Shown here: positions 47,366 through 55,213 of the stretch, piece after piece
Position numbering within the stretch: position 1 is the first letter of the stretch
How the letters are laid out: every line of letters starts with the position of its first letter
Assembly (NCBI GenBank): GCA_031316315.1
Contig: JADBEO010000005.1
Span: 1 to 64,000 of the forward strand
DNA length: 64,000 bases
Source: Chelatococcus sambhunathii
Lineage (GTDB): Bacteria > Pseudomonadota > Alphaproteobacteria > Rhizobiales > Methylopilaceae
Direction of reading: 5' to 3'
Position numbers and translations under genes: made by a program
The notes under the pieces: generated by a model
What the model saw: the letters and a program-made list of their open reading frames with translations, nothing else
Databases searched by the model: none
What the model was told of the DNA's origin: nothing

Positions 47366-50131
47366 ATGGCCCTGATCGCTGAAGTCGCGACGCCGATCGC
47401 CGACGCGAGCTTCGTGCCGCCCGCCATCACCGGGACCGAGCCGGACGTCGCGACCGAGATCCTCTATCGCGCGCTGCTGGAGATCTGCCGCCGGCACGAG
47501 CCGGACCTCGAGGCGGTGCTGAAGGGCGAGGCCGATATCGCGCGGCTCACCCCCGAGCGCATCGGCCGGGCGCTGCAGCTGCAGGCCATCTGGTTCCGGC
47601 TGCTGTCGATCGTGGAGGAGAACACCGCGATGCGCCGGCGCCGCCATGTCGAGCGTGGCCAGGGCCGCGCCGAGGTCGGCGGCACCTTCTCGCGCGTCTT
47701 CGCGGAGGCGGCGGCGGACGGGGTCAAGGCGCCGGCGATCCAGGAGCTGCTGAGGACGCTCCGCATCCGGCCGACGATCACGGCCCACCCGACCGAGGCC
47801 AAGCGCGTCACGGTGCTGGAGAAGCTGCGCAAGATCTATCTGCTGCTGCGCGAGCTGGAGCTGCCCCGTTACACCGAGCGCGAGCGCACCGCGCTGATGT
47901 CGGACCTTTCCGACCAGATCGAGCTCATTTTCCTCACCGGCGAGCTGCAGCTTGAGAAGGCCACGGTGGTTCGCGAGGTGTCCTGGGCGCTCCACTTCTT
48001 CGACGAAGCGCTGTTCGAGATGCTGCCGGAGCTGCTCTACTCGCTGGAATCCTCGCTCGCCGAATATTACCCGGACGAAAATTTCGAGGTGCCGCCCTTC
48101 TTCCAGTTCGGTTCCTGGGTCGGCGGCGACCGTGACGGCAACCCCTTCGTCACCGCCGACGTCACCCGCACCACGCTGAAGCGCAATGCCCGCGCCAGCA
48201 TGCGGCGCTTCCGCACCCGCATCAACGACCTCGGCAAGCTGCTCTCGATCACCGAGCGTGTGCTGCCGACGCCGCCCGGCTTCCGCCGCGAGCTGAAGGC
48301 GCTGCTCGACGCCAGCGGCGACGGCACGGCGATCGCCGAGCGCAATCCGGGCGAGCACTTCCGCCAGTTCCTGACCTGCATCCTGCGCAAGCTCGACGCC
48401 ACGATCGAACGCAACAAGGAGGAGCCGGTCGAACTGCCCGGACCCTACTACAGCGACGCCGACCAGTTGATTCAGGATCTCAAGACGCTGGAGCAGGGTC
48501 TGATCCAGGGCGGCTGCCGGTCGCTCGCGGTCAATCAGGTCCGGCCGGTGCGGCGCATGGTCGAGCTGTTCCGGTTCTCGACCGTGCATCTCGACCTGCG
48601 CGAGAATTCCGGCCGTACCACCAAGGCGCTGCGCGAGATCTGGGCGTCGGTCGAGGGTCGGGAGCCCGACGAGGCGCCGGAGCTCGAAACCATCGAATGG
48701 CGCGCCTGGCTCACCTCCGAGCTGACGAAGCCGCGGACCAAGCCCCGCGACCTGCCGAAGCTGTCGGATGAGGCGAGGGAGACGCTCGCGACCTTCGCGC
48801 TGGTTGGGGAGATGCGCGCCGAGCTCGATCGCGAGGCGGTCGGCTCCTTCATCCTGTCGATGACGCGCTCGGTGGACGACATTCTCGGCGTCTACCTGCT
48901 CGCCAAGGAGGCGCGGATCTATCTCGACGCGCCGGGCGTCGAGATCTGCCAGCTGCCGATCATCCCGCTGTTCGAGACGATCGAGGACCTGCGCGCCGCG
49001 CCCGCCATCATGAAGGAGCTGCTCTCCATCCCCCTCATCCGGCGCTCGGTGCGCTGGCAGGGCGGGCTGCAGGAGGTGATGGTCGGCTATTCGGACTCGA
49101 ACAAGGACGGCGGCTACTTCGCCTCCAACTGGGAGCTCTACAAGGCTCAGGCGAAGCTCACCGAAGTCGGAAACCAGGCTGGCGTGCCGATCGCCTTCTT
49201 CCACGGCCGCGGCGGCTCGGTCTCGCGCGGCGGCGCTCCGACGGCGCGAGCCATCGAGGCGCTGCCGCCGGGCTCGATCAACCGCCAGTACCGCGTCACC
49301 GACCAGGGGGAGGTCGTCTCGTTCAAATATTCGAACCGTGGGACGGCGGCCTACCAGATGGAGCTGACGGCCGCCTCGGTGATCCAGCACGCGCTGAATT
49401 CGACCCGATCCGTCTCGCCGGCGCGCAGCGAATTCGAGGACGCCATGGAGGCGCTCTCCGGCGCCTCGCGCGCGGTCTACACCCAGCTCATCGGCCATGA
49501 CGGCTTCGTGGAGTATTTTCAAAACGCCAGCCCGCTCGACGAGCTGACGCTCCTGAACATCGGCTCGCGTCCGGCGCGCCGAACCGGGGCGAGGACGCTG
49601 TCGGACCTGCGGGCCATCCCCTGGGTGTTCGCCTGGGCGCAGAACCGGCACATCATCACCGGCTGGTACGGCATCGGCTCGGGCCTCAAGAACTTCATCG
49701 AGGTGCGTGGCGAGCCTGGCGAGCAGCTGCTGAAGCGCATGTTCGAGAACTTCAAGCCGTTCAGGCTCATCCTCGACGAGGTCGAGAAGACGCTGCGGAT
49801 GGTCGATCTCTCCATCGCGCGGGAATACTCGCTGCTCGCGCCCAACGCGGAGACGCGCGATCAGATCTTCAAGCTGATCGAGGACGAGTACGCGCTCACC
49901 TGCGAGATGTGCCTGCGCGTCTCGGGCGGCGGCGAGATCGCCTTCCGCTACCCGGCCTTCCGCGAGCGGCTGGCCGAGCGCCTGCCCGTCATCAATCAGG
50001 TCAGCCGCGAACAGGTCGAGCTGCTGCGCAGCTACCGGGCCGAGACCGACGAGTTCAAGCGCGAGGAAGCCAAGTCCGCGCTGCTTCTGTCCATCAACTG
50101 CATATCGGTCGGCTTCGGCGCGACCGGCTGA
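47366..50131 (+). CDS. ppc: Phosphoenolpyruvate carboxylase
   Basis: 921 aa. Catalytic motifs in order: TITAHPTEAKRVT (about 139, active His), GSWVGGDRDGNPFVT, the loop GYSDSNKDGGYF (about 573) and FFHGRGGSVSRGGAPT (about 612). The C-terminus ends GFGATG. It carboxylates PEP to oxaloacetate in the CO2-fixing branch of the serine cycle. Its location between mtkB and mclA matches Methylorubrum ppcA. Ala/Arg usage is as in the neighbours. Confidence 0.96.
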   Translation: MALIAEVATPIADASFVPPAITGTEPDVATEILYRALLEICRRHEPDLEAVLKGEADIARLTPERIGRALQLQAIWFRLLSIVEENTAMRRRRHVERGQGRAEVGGTFSRVFAEAAADGVKAPAIQELLRTLRIRPTITAHPTEAKRVTVLEKLRKIYLLLRELELPRYTERERTALMSDLSDQIELIFLTGELQLEKATVVREVSWALHFFDEALFEMLPELLYSLESSLAEYYPDENFEVPPFFQFGSWVGGDRDGNPFVTADVTRTTLKRNARASMRRFRTRINDLGKLLSITERVLPTPPGFRRELKALLDASGDGTAIAERNPGEHFRQFLTCILRKLDATIERNKEEPVELPGPYYSDADQLIQDLKTLEQGLIQGGCRSLAVNQVRPVRRMVELFRFSTVHLDLRENSGRTTKALREIWASVEGREPDEAPELETIEWRAWLTSELTKPRTKPRDLPKLSDEARETLATFALVGEMRAELDREAVGSFILSMTRSVDDILGVYLLAKEARIYLDAPGVEICQLPIIPLFETIEDLRAAPAIMKELLSIPLIRRSVRWQGGLQEVMVGYSDSNKDGGYFASNWELYKAQAKLTEVGNQAGVPIAFFHGRGGSVSRGGAPTARAIEALPPGSINRQYRVTDQGEVVSFKYSNRGTAAYQMELTAASVIQHALNSTRSVSPARSEFEDAMEALSGASRAVYTQLIGHDGFVEYFQNASPLDELTLLNIGSRPARRTGARTLSDLRAIPWVFAWAQNRHIITGWYGIGSGLKNFIEVRGEPGEQLLKRMFENFKPFRLILDEVEKTLRMVDLSIAREYSLLAPNAETRDQIFKLIEDEYALTCEMCLRVSGGGEIAFRYPAFRERLAERLPVINQVSREQVELLRSYRAETDEFKREEAKSALLLSINCISVGFGATG

Positions 50132-50154
50132 AACAACATAGGAGGAAACCCCCG

Positions 50155-51132
50155 ATGAGCTTCACCCTGATCCAGCAGGCGACGCCACGCCTGCATCGTT
50201 CCGAGCTGGCCGTGCCCGGCTCGAACCCGACCTTCATGGAGAAGTCGGCCAAGTCGAACGCCGACGTCATCTTCCTCGACCTCGAGGACGCCGTCGCGCC
50301 CGACGACAAGGAGCAGGCGCGCAAGAACATCATCCAGGCCCTGAACGACATCGACTGGGGCACGAAGACCATGATGATCCGCATCAATGGTCTCGACACG
50401 CACTACATGTACCGGGACGTCATCGACATCGTCGAGAAGTGCCCGCGCCTCGACATGATCCTGATCCCGAAGGTCGGCGTGCCGGCCGACGTCTATGCGG
50501 TCGACATGCTGACCACGCAGGTGGAGCAGTCGATCAAGCGCGAGAAGAAGATCGGCTTCGAGGTCCTGATCGAGACGGCGCTCGGCATGGCGAACGTCGA
50601 GGCGATCGCGCAGTCCTCCAAGCGCCTCGAGGCGATGTCGTTCGGCGTCGCCGACTACGCGGCCTCCTGCCGGACTCGTTCGACCATCATCGGCGGCGTG
50701 AACCCGGACTATTCGGTGCTCACCGACAAGGACGACGCGGGCGCCCGCGAGACCCACTGGCAGGACCCGTGGCTTTTCGCCCAGCAGCGCATGCTCGTCG
50801 CCTGCCGCGCCTATGGCCTTCGCCCCGTCGACGGGCCGTTCGGCGATTTCTCCGATCCTGACGGCTACCTCTCCGCCGCCCGCCGCTGCGCCGCGGCCGG
50901 CTATGAGGGCAAGTGGGCGATCCACCCCTCCCAGATCGATCTCGCCAACGACGTGTTCACGCCCTCCGAGGCCGAGGTGACCAAGGCGCGCCGCATCCTC
51001 GAGGCGATGGAAGAGGCCGCCAAGGCCGGCAAGGGCGCCGTCTCGCTCGACGGCCGCCTGATCGACATCGCCTCGATCCGCATGGCCGAGGCGCTGATCA
51101 ACAAGGCCGACGCGATGAAGGCGGCGGCCTGA
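50155..51132 (+). CDS. mclA: Malyl-CoA lyase / beta-methylmalyl-CoA lyase
   Basis: 325 aa, CitE/HpcH aldolase family: RLHRSELAVPGSNPTFMEKSAKSNADVIFLDLEDAVAPDDK (in pieces), MIRINGLDTHYMYRD, FEVLIETALGMANVEAIAQSSKRLEAMSFGVADYAAS (in pieces) and EGKWAIHPSQID. It cleaves malyl-CoA to acetyl-CoA and glyoxylate, closing the serine cycle. ATG 50155 follows AGGAGGAAA; earlier in-frame codons overlap ppc and are not used. It is the last gene of the cluster. Confidence 0.95.
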   Translation: MSFTLIQQATPRLHRSELAVPGSNPTFMEKSAKSNADVIFLDLEDAVAPDDKEQARKNIIQALNDIDWGTKTMMIRINGLDTHYMYRDVIDIVEKCPRLDMILIPKVGVPADVYAVDMLTTQVEQSIKREKKIGFEVLIETALGMANVEAIAQSSKRLEAMSFGVADYAASCRTRSTIIGGVNPDYSVLTDKDDAGARETHWQDPWLFAQQRMLVACRAYGLRPVDGPFGDFSDPDGYLSAARRCAAAGYEGKWAIHPSQIDLANDVFTPSEAEVTKARRILEAMEEAAKAGKGAVSLDGRLIDIASIRMAEALINKADAMKAAA

Positions 51133-51139
51133 GGAATTG

Positions 51140-51170
51140 CCGTCATCCCGGGAGAAGCCCGGGATGACGG
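51140..51170. repeat. Palindrome after mclA, REP-like
   Basis: CCGTCATCCCGGG and its exact complement, loop AGAAG, 13-bp stem without a T tract. The CGTCATCCCGGG core is a common dispersed palindrome type in alphaproteobacteria and differs from the C-run family at 7, 18700 and 21021. Confidence 0.6.
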
Positions 51171-51190
51171 CGGCGCATCGTGCGCCAGCC

Positions 51191-51222
51191 AAACAAAAAC
51201 GGCGGCCTCTCGGCCGCCGTTT
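51191..51222 (-). terminator. Terminator between mclA and rpoH (mainly for rpoH)
   Basis: AAACGGCGGCC, loop TCTC, GGCCGCCGTTT. On the minus strand it is followed by a GTTTTTGTTT tail, so it terminates rpoH well; on the plus strand the T tract is short, so it is weaker for mclA. Confidence 0.8.
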
Positions 51223-51242
51223 CGCATTTCTTCGCCTGATCG

Positions 51243-52124
51243 TCAGGCGCGCGCTTCGATCGCCGCCACATTCTTGCGGACGGCGGCCTGCACCTTTTCG
51301 AAGGCGCGCACCTCGATCTGGCGCACCCGCTCGCGGCTGACGTTGAACTCGCCGGACAGCTCCTCCAGCGTCAGCGGATCGTCGGCGAGGCGCCGCGCCT
51401 CGAAGATGCGGCGCTCGCGGTCATTCAGCACCTTGAGCGCGCCGGCCAGCGCCGTGCGCCGGTTGTCGAGCTCTTCCGTGTCGGCGAGCCTCGTCTCCTG
51501 GCTTTCGCTCTCGTCGACCAGCCAGTCCTGCCACTCGGACGAGCCCTCGTCCTCGCGCAATGGCGAGTTGAGCGAGGCGTCGCCGCCGAGGCGCCGGTTC
51601 ATGTCGATCACGTCGGTCTCGGTGACGCCGAGCTTGGTCGCGATCTGCTTGACCTGATCGGGCCTCAGGTCGCCCTCGTCGAGCGCCGAGATCTGGCTCT
51701 TCGCCTTGCGCAAGTTGAAGAACAGCTTCTTCTGGTTCGCGGTGGTGCCCATCTTCACGAGCGACCAGGAGCGGAGAATGTACTCCTGGATCGACGCGCG
51801 GATCCACCACATCGCGTAGGTCGCGAGCCGGAAGCCCTTTTCGGGCTCGAAGCGCTTGACGGCCTGCATCAGGCCGACATTGCCCTCGCTCACGACCTCG
51901 CCGATCGGCAGGCCGTAGCCACGATATCCCATCGCGATCTTCGCCACGAGGCGGAGATGGCTGGTCACGAGCTTGTGCGCCGCGTCCTTGTCGCCATGCT
52001 CCCGCCAGCGCTTGGCGAGCATGTACTCCTGCTGCGGCTCCAGCATCGGAAATTTGCGGATCTCGTCCAGGTAGCGGCTGAGGCCGCCGTCTGAGACGAG
52101 CACCGGAAGTGCGGCTGACGCCAT
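51243..52124 (-). CDS. rpoH1: Heat-shock sigma factor RpoH
   Basis: 293 aa. Regions 1.2-2.4 (SRYLDEIRKFPMLEPQQEYMLAKRW, HLRLVAKIAMGYRGYGLPIGEVVSEGNVGLMQAVKRFEPEKGFRLATYAMWWIRASIQEYILRSWSLVK, in pieces), the canonical RpoH box NQKKLFFNLRKAK, and region 4.2 (TLEELSGEFNVSRERVRQIEVRAFEK). This is the primary heat-shock sigma. A divergent copy sits at 29878-30756. GGAGG lies 8-12 bases before the ATG. Confidence 0.95.
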   Translation of the reverse strand: MASAALPVLVSDGGLSRYLDEIRKFPMLEPQQEYMLAKRWREHGDKDAAHKLVTSHLRLVAKIAMGYRGYGLPIGEVVSEGNVGLMQAVKRFEPEKGFRLATYAMWWIRASIQEYILRSWSLVKMGTTANQKKLFFNLRKAKSQISALDEGDLRPDQVKQIATKLGVTETDVIDMNRRLGGDASLNSPLREDEGSSEWQDWLVDESESQETRLADTEELDNRRTALAGALKVLNDRERRIFEARRLADDPLTLEELSGEFNVSRERVRQIEVRAFEKVQAAVRKNVAAIEARA

Positions 52125-52312
52125 GTCATGCGCCTCCTCTGGAAGGACCCCCGCGAACCGCGGCGGGTCCGGGTCGCGACCGCCACAAGGCCGATCGCTT
52201 CGATAGACTTATACCCCAATTCGGATCGGAATTGGGCATCGTTACACGCGTGGCGGCTGTGCAAATTTGCATGAGGGCTTCGTGATCGATCCCCCGATCT
52301 CTTGCACGAGCG

Positions 52313-53344
52313 CTAACTCCGCTCCCCGCGCTCGGTTCCGAGCGCCGAGATCAATTCGGCGAAAGCTTCCGGAAGCGGGCTCTTGAAGATCATCGTCGCG
52401 GCTGTGCGGGGATGGGCGAAGCCGAGCGTCTCCGCGTGGAGCGCTTGCCGGCCGAGCGCGCGAAGGGCTGCGTCCGCGCGCGCATCGAGGCGCGCGGCCT
52501 TGGTTCGATGACCCGAGCCGTAGACCTCGTCGCCGAGCAGCGGGCTGCCGATCGACGCCAGATGGACGCGGATCTGGTGCGTGCGCCCGGTCTCCAGCCG
52601 GCACTCGATCAGCCCGGCGTCGGCGCTGGGGTATCGCTCCAGCACCTGCCAATGGGTGATCGCCTCGCGCCCGTCGGAGCGGATCGCGATCTTCTCGCGG
52701 TTCTTCTCGGAGCGGCCGAGGGGGGCGTTCACCACGCCGCGCGGCCGGTCCGGCGGGCTCCAGGCGAGCGCCAGATAGGATCTGACCAGCGGACCGGTGC
52801 GGCCGTGATCCGCGAACTGCGCGCTCAGGGCATGATGCGCCACGTCGGTTTTGGCGACGACCATCAACCCGCTGGTGTCCTTGTCGAGACGGTGGACGAT
52901 GCCCGGCCGCGCGACGCCGCCGACGCCTGACAGGCTTTTTCCGCAATGCGCGATCAGGGCGTTGACCAGCGTGCCGTCGGCATGGCCCGCCGCCGGATGG
53001 ACGACGAGGCCCGCCGGCTTGTCGATGACGATGAGGTCGTCGTCCTCATAAACCACCGCCAGCGGGATCTTTTGCCCGACCGGCTCGGCCGGTTCCGGCG
53101 GCGGAGGGACCACGACGATCTCCGCCGCCCCCGGGCCGAGCGCGTTGATTTTGGCGGAGGGGTCTTCTAGCGTCCGGCCGCCCGCGCTGACCGCGCCCTG
53201 ACGCATCAGCGCCTGGATGCGGGCGCGCGACAGCTCCGGCAGCTTCGCGGCGAGAAACCGGTCGATCCGCTCGGGCGCGTCCTCGGGCGAGACCGCAACG
53301 ACGAGTCTCAGCGTCGGCTCGTCGTCATTGGATGGAACGGACAT
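52313..53344 (-). CDS. rluD: RluD-type 23S rRNA pseudouridine synthase
   Basis: 343 aa. An S4 domain (ERIDRFLAAKLPELSRARIQALMRQGAV) then the RluA-family catalytic core with YEDDDLIVIDKPAGLVVHPAAGH, the catalytic Asp in HRLDKDTSGLMVVAKT, and the RCLETGRTHQIRVH-type motif (reads ECRLETGRTHQIRVHL). It isomerises uridines in helix 69 of 23S rRNA. The ATG (53342-53344) has AAGGG upstream and overlaps the divergent gene's ATG within CATG. Confidence 0.92.
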   Translation of the reverse strand: MSVPSNDDEPTLRLVVAVSPEDAPERIDRFLAAKLPELSRARIQALMRQGAVSAGGRTLEDPSAKINALGPGAAEIVVVPPPPEPAEPVGQKIPLAVVYEDDDLIVIDKPAGLVVHPAAGHADGTLVNALIAHCGKSLSGVGGVARPGIVHRLDKDTSGLMVVAKTDVAHHALSAQFADHGRTGPLVRSYLALAWSPPDRPRGVVNAPLGRSEKNREKIAIRSDGREAITHWQVLERYPSADAGLIECRLETGRTHQIRVHLASIGSPLLGDEVYGSGHRTKAARLDARADAALRALGRQALHAETLGFAHPRTAATMIFKSPLPEAFAELISALGTERGERS

Positions 53345-53732
53345 GGCGGCCCTTGGGCGGATTGAAAAGGACGACGAGGTCCCCGGCCTCGCCGAGGACG
53401 AGGACCCGCGCATCCGCCGCGTCTATCAGAGGCTGCGCACGCTCACCATCATCGCGGCGCTGACCATGGGCCTCGGCTTCATCGCGGTGATGTCGGTGAT
53501 CGCCTACCGGCTGGTCAAGGGTCCCTCGACGGGCGCGAACCTCGTCCCCAGGACGCTCGCACTGCCGGCCGGCGCCCGCGTCGTCTCGACCCAGGCCGAC
53601 GGGGGCCGCCTCGCGGTGACGGTCGAGGAGCACGGACGCACGGTGGTGCACGTCTTCGATCTCGGCTCGCTTGCGCCGACCGGCCGCCTCGAGATCGGCC
53701 CCGCCGCCCCGGACGCCCCGCCGCTGCGCTGA
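53343..53732 (+). CDS. Small single-pass membrane protein, DUF6476-like
   Basis: 129 aa. An acidic cytoplasmic N-terminus (EKDDEVPGLAEDEDPRIRRVYQRLRTLT) is followed by one membrane helix (IIAALTMGLGFIAVMSVIAYRLV, about 39-61) and a short extracytoplasmic beta-rich domain (VVSTQADGGRLAVTVEEHGRTVVHVFDL). I recognise this as DUF6476-like, a family of unknown role next to rluD and rpoH in alphaproteobacteria. Its ATG (53343-53345) overlaps the divergent rluD ATG. Confidence 0.7.
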   Translation: MAALGRIEKDDEVPGLAEDEDPRIRRVYQRLRTLTIIAALTMGLGFIAVMSVIAYRLVKGPSTGANLVPRTLALPAGARVVSTQADGGRLAVTVEEHGRTVVHVFDLGSLAPTGRLEIGPAAPDAPPLR

Positions 53733-53827
53733 TCGGGCGTGTTAGAGTTTCGGGGCGCCGCACTTTCGCAGCCCCGGCGGCTTGATGCGCGGCCCCGACG
53801 CCGCTATAGCAACGCCTCCCGCCAGCG

Positions 53828-53903
53828 GCTCCCATCGTCTAGCGGTCTAGGACGTCGCCCTCTCACGGCGAAAACAGGGGTTCGAGTCCCCTTGGGAGCG
53901 CCA
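53828..53903 (+). tRNA. tRNA-Glu (anticodon CTC)
   Basis: Acceptor stem GCTCCCA pairs with TGGGAGC; discriminator G; the CCA end is encoded. D-arm GTCTAGCGGTCTAGGAC, anticodon stem-loop TCGCC-CTCTCAC-GGCGA with anticodon CTC at 53862-53864, and a T-arm CAGGGGTTCGAGTCCCCTT are all present. The mobile element begins directly after it, so its 3' end is a probable integration site. Confidence 0.95.
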
Positions 53904-54114
53904 CGGAAATTCTAATAACATCAGAGACTTCGCCTTCGCCGCGCCCGGCGGGGCGATTTTCGCTGTCGTTTTCGTTGTCGGCAAAACCGCGTGATAGTGG
54001 CAGCACGCCTTCACGGAAGCGTGATTGTTTGTTTGGCCGGTGCATCAAGCGGCTTTTCGGAGGTCGCACGCTTAGGCAAGTACCCTTGCCGTCTCGTCTT
54101 TCGGGCGCATGATC

Positions 54115-54153
54115 AGACATACAAAACAGACATACAGTTTAGACATACAGGCA
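54115..54153 (+). repeat. Three iteron-like tandem repeats, 13-bp period
   Basis: AGACATACA begins at 54115, 54128 and 54141, exactly 13 bases apart. Related single copies, always on the plus strand, occur at 57404-57412, 57680-57689 and 57707-57716. This is a pattern for a replication initiator or a regulator of the element. Confidence 0.75.
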
Positions 54154-54221
54154 CATCGGCGTAGAATTCCATAAGTCGGCACGGGTAGACATGTAGCGGA
54201 TTAGCAAGTCGTCGGCGATAA

Positions 54222-54251
54222 TGTGCTCCATGGTCAAACACGTGGAGCACA
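54222..54251. promoter_or_regulatory. Operator-like palindrome over the excisionase ribosome site
   Basis: TGTGCTCCA (54222-54230) and TGGAGCACA (54243-54251) form a perfect 9-bp inverted repeat separated by 12 bases. The right arm contains the GGAG ribosome site of the downstream gene, and the ATG starts just after it. A bound repressor or a hairpin would block translation. Confidence 0.6.
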
Positions 54252-54252
54252 C

Positions 54253-54465
54253 ATGAGCGCTTCAACGAACGTAACGGCGGGTCAGGGCAATGCCGCCGCG
54301 GTCTTTACGGTTCCGGAGGCCGCGGTCTACCTGCGGATTTCCCGAGCCAGCGTCTACCGACTGTTCGACAAGGGCGAACTCCGCGCCGCCAGGATCGGAG
54401 GCCGAACGCTTGTCCGGCGCATCGACGCCGACGCGCTGCTCGAGCGAGCGGTCTCCGGAAGCTGA
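54253..54465 (+). CDS. Excisionase-like HTH (MerR/AlpA type) DNA-binding protein
   Basis: 70 aa. A winged-HTH of the excisionase family: VFTVPEAAVYLRISRASVYRLFDKGELRAARIGGRTLVRRIDADALLE (in pieces). Such proteins direct excision or repress/activate the element. It is the first gene after the tRNA end and sits under a palindromic operator. Its stop overlaps the next gene's ATG (TGATG). Regulatory versus excision role cannot be separated here. Confidence 0.8.
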   Translation: MSASTNVTAGQGNAAAVFTVPEAAVYLRISRASVYRLFDKGELRAARIGGRTLVRRIDADALLERAVSGS

Positions 54466-55109
54466 TGGCGAGCACGACCACAGGGGCCCGGCCGCACCCG
54501 GCGAGCTTCCTGGCCTTCGGCTGTAGCGCGCTGGCGTACGACGAGGCGCTGAGAGAGCTCGTCGGCGCGGATCCCGAACCGGGAGACGTCGAGCGCGTCC
54601 GGAAACAGTGGATCGCCGACGTCGAGCGCCAGGACTGCGCCGAGCGCTACTCGGCGCGTGTGGCGTTGAGCACGTTCCTCGGCATCGGAAACCGAAATCC
54701 AATTGACACCGCGGCGGTGCTGAACCGCGGCGTTCCGGCAAGCGAAGCTCACGCCGTGTTTGCGCCGGAAGACGTGCTTCCCGCGATCGAGCAGGCCGTG
54801 GGGGGCATCATCGAACCCACCAGTTGCAGCCGTCTCCTGGGCAAGGAAGTTCTGCTCCGTACGTTCGGGCAGTGGAATGTCTGGCAAGGGGCCGCACTTG
54901 AAATTCTGTGGCGGGAGGCCTCGACGCGGCCCGACTTCCGACGCCGAAAGCTCTCGTCGAGCGCGCGAGCGAGAGAGCTCATCCGCGAAACCTCGCTGCT
55001 GCCGTTACCGGATGGGATCCCGGAGAACGCCGTCCTTGAAGCTCACGTGGAGCTTCTCCGGCTGGTGCAGCGGATCTTAGCCAAGCCGCCCACTCGGGCA
55101 GCCGCCTGA
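54465..55109 (+). CDS. Mobile-element protein of unknown function
   Basis: 214 aa, soluble, mostly helical, with Cys/Trp-containing segments (ALAYDEALRELVGADPEP, RVALSTFLGIGNRNPIDTAAVL, SRLLGKEVLLRTFGQWNVW). I do not recognise a domain. It begins by one-base overlap with the HTH gene, so it should be translated together with it. A hairpin (55166-55197) lies between it and the replication gene. Confidence 0.6.
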   Translation: MASTTTGARPHPASFLAFGCSALAYDEALRELVGADPEPGDVERVRKQWIADVERQDCAERYSARVALSTFLGIGNRNPIDTAAVLNRGVPASEAHAVFAPEDVLPAIEQAVGGIIEPTSCSRLLGKEVLLRTFGQWNVWQGAALEILWREASTRPDFRRRKLSSSARARELIRETSLLPLPDGIPENAVLEAHVELLRLVQRILAKPPTRAAA

Positions 55110-55165
55110 AGGAGTGATCAATAGAAGGAGCCGAAGGCGCGGCCGATGCTGCGCTTAAACGTAGA

Positions 55166-55197
55166 AACGCCAGCCCAGGTGGCGCTGAGCTGGCGTT
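55166..55197. terminator. Hairpin upstream of the replication gene
   Basis: AACGCCAGC (55166-55174) pairs with GCTGGCGTT (55189-55197), 14-nt loop. It lies between the second and third element genes and has no T tract; it may attenuate read-through. Confidence 0.45.
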
Positions 55198-55213
55198 AAG
55201 GGGCATTCGAATT

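Larger units (their letters stand above)
53904..54252. other. Left end of the mobile element
   Basis: 349 bases from the tRNA 3' end to the first element gene. It carries the tandem AGACATACA array (54115-54153) and the operator at 54222-54251. An 85-codon minus-strand frame here overlaps the tRNA and is not supported. Confidence 0.6.

Noticed and set aside
47225-49651. An 808-codon minus-strand frame
   Set aside because: Antisense to ppc; ppc has all catalytic motifs, while the shadow has none.
53863-54120. An 85-codon minus-strand frame next to the tRNA
   Set aside because: It overlaps the tRNA-Glu gene and has no ribosome site or domain.
54115-54153. CRISPR array
   Set aside because: Repeats are only 9 bases with 4-base spacers, no cas genes are present and copies recur elsewhere; iteron-like is a better reading.
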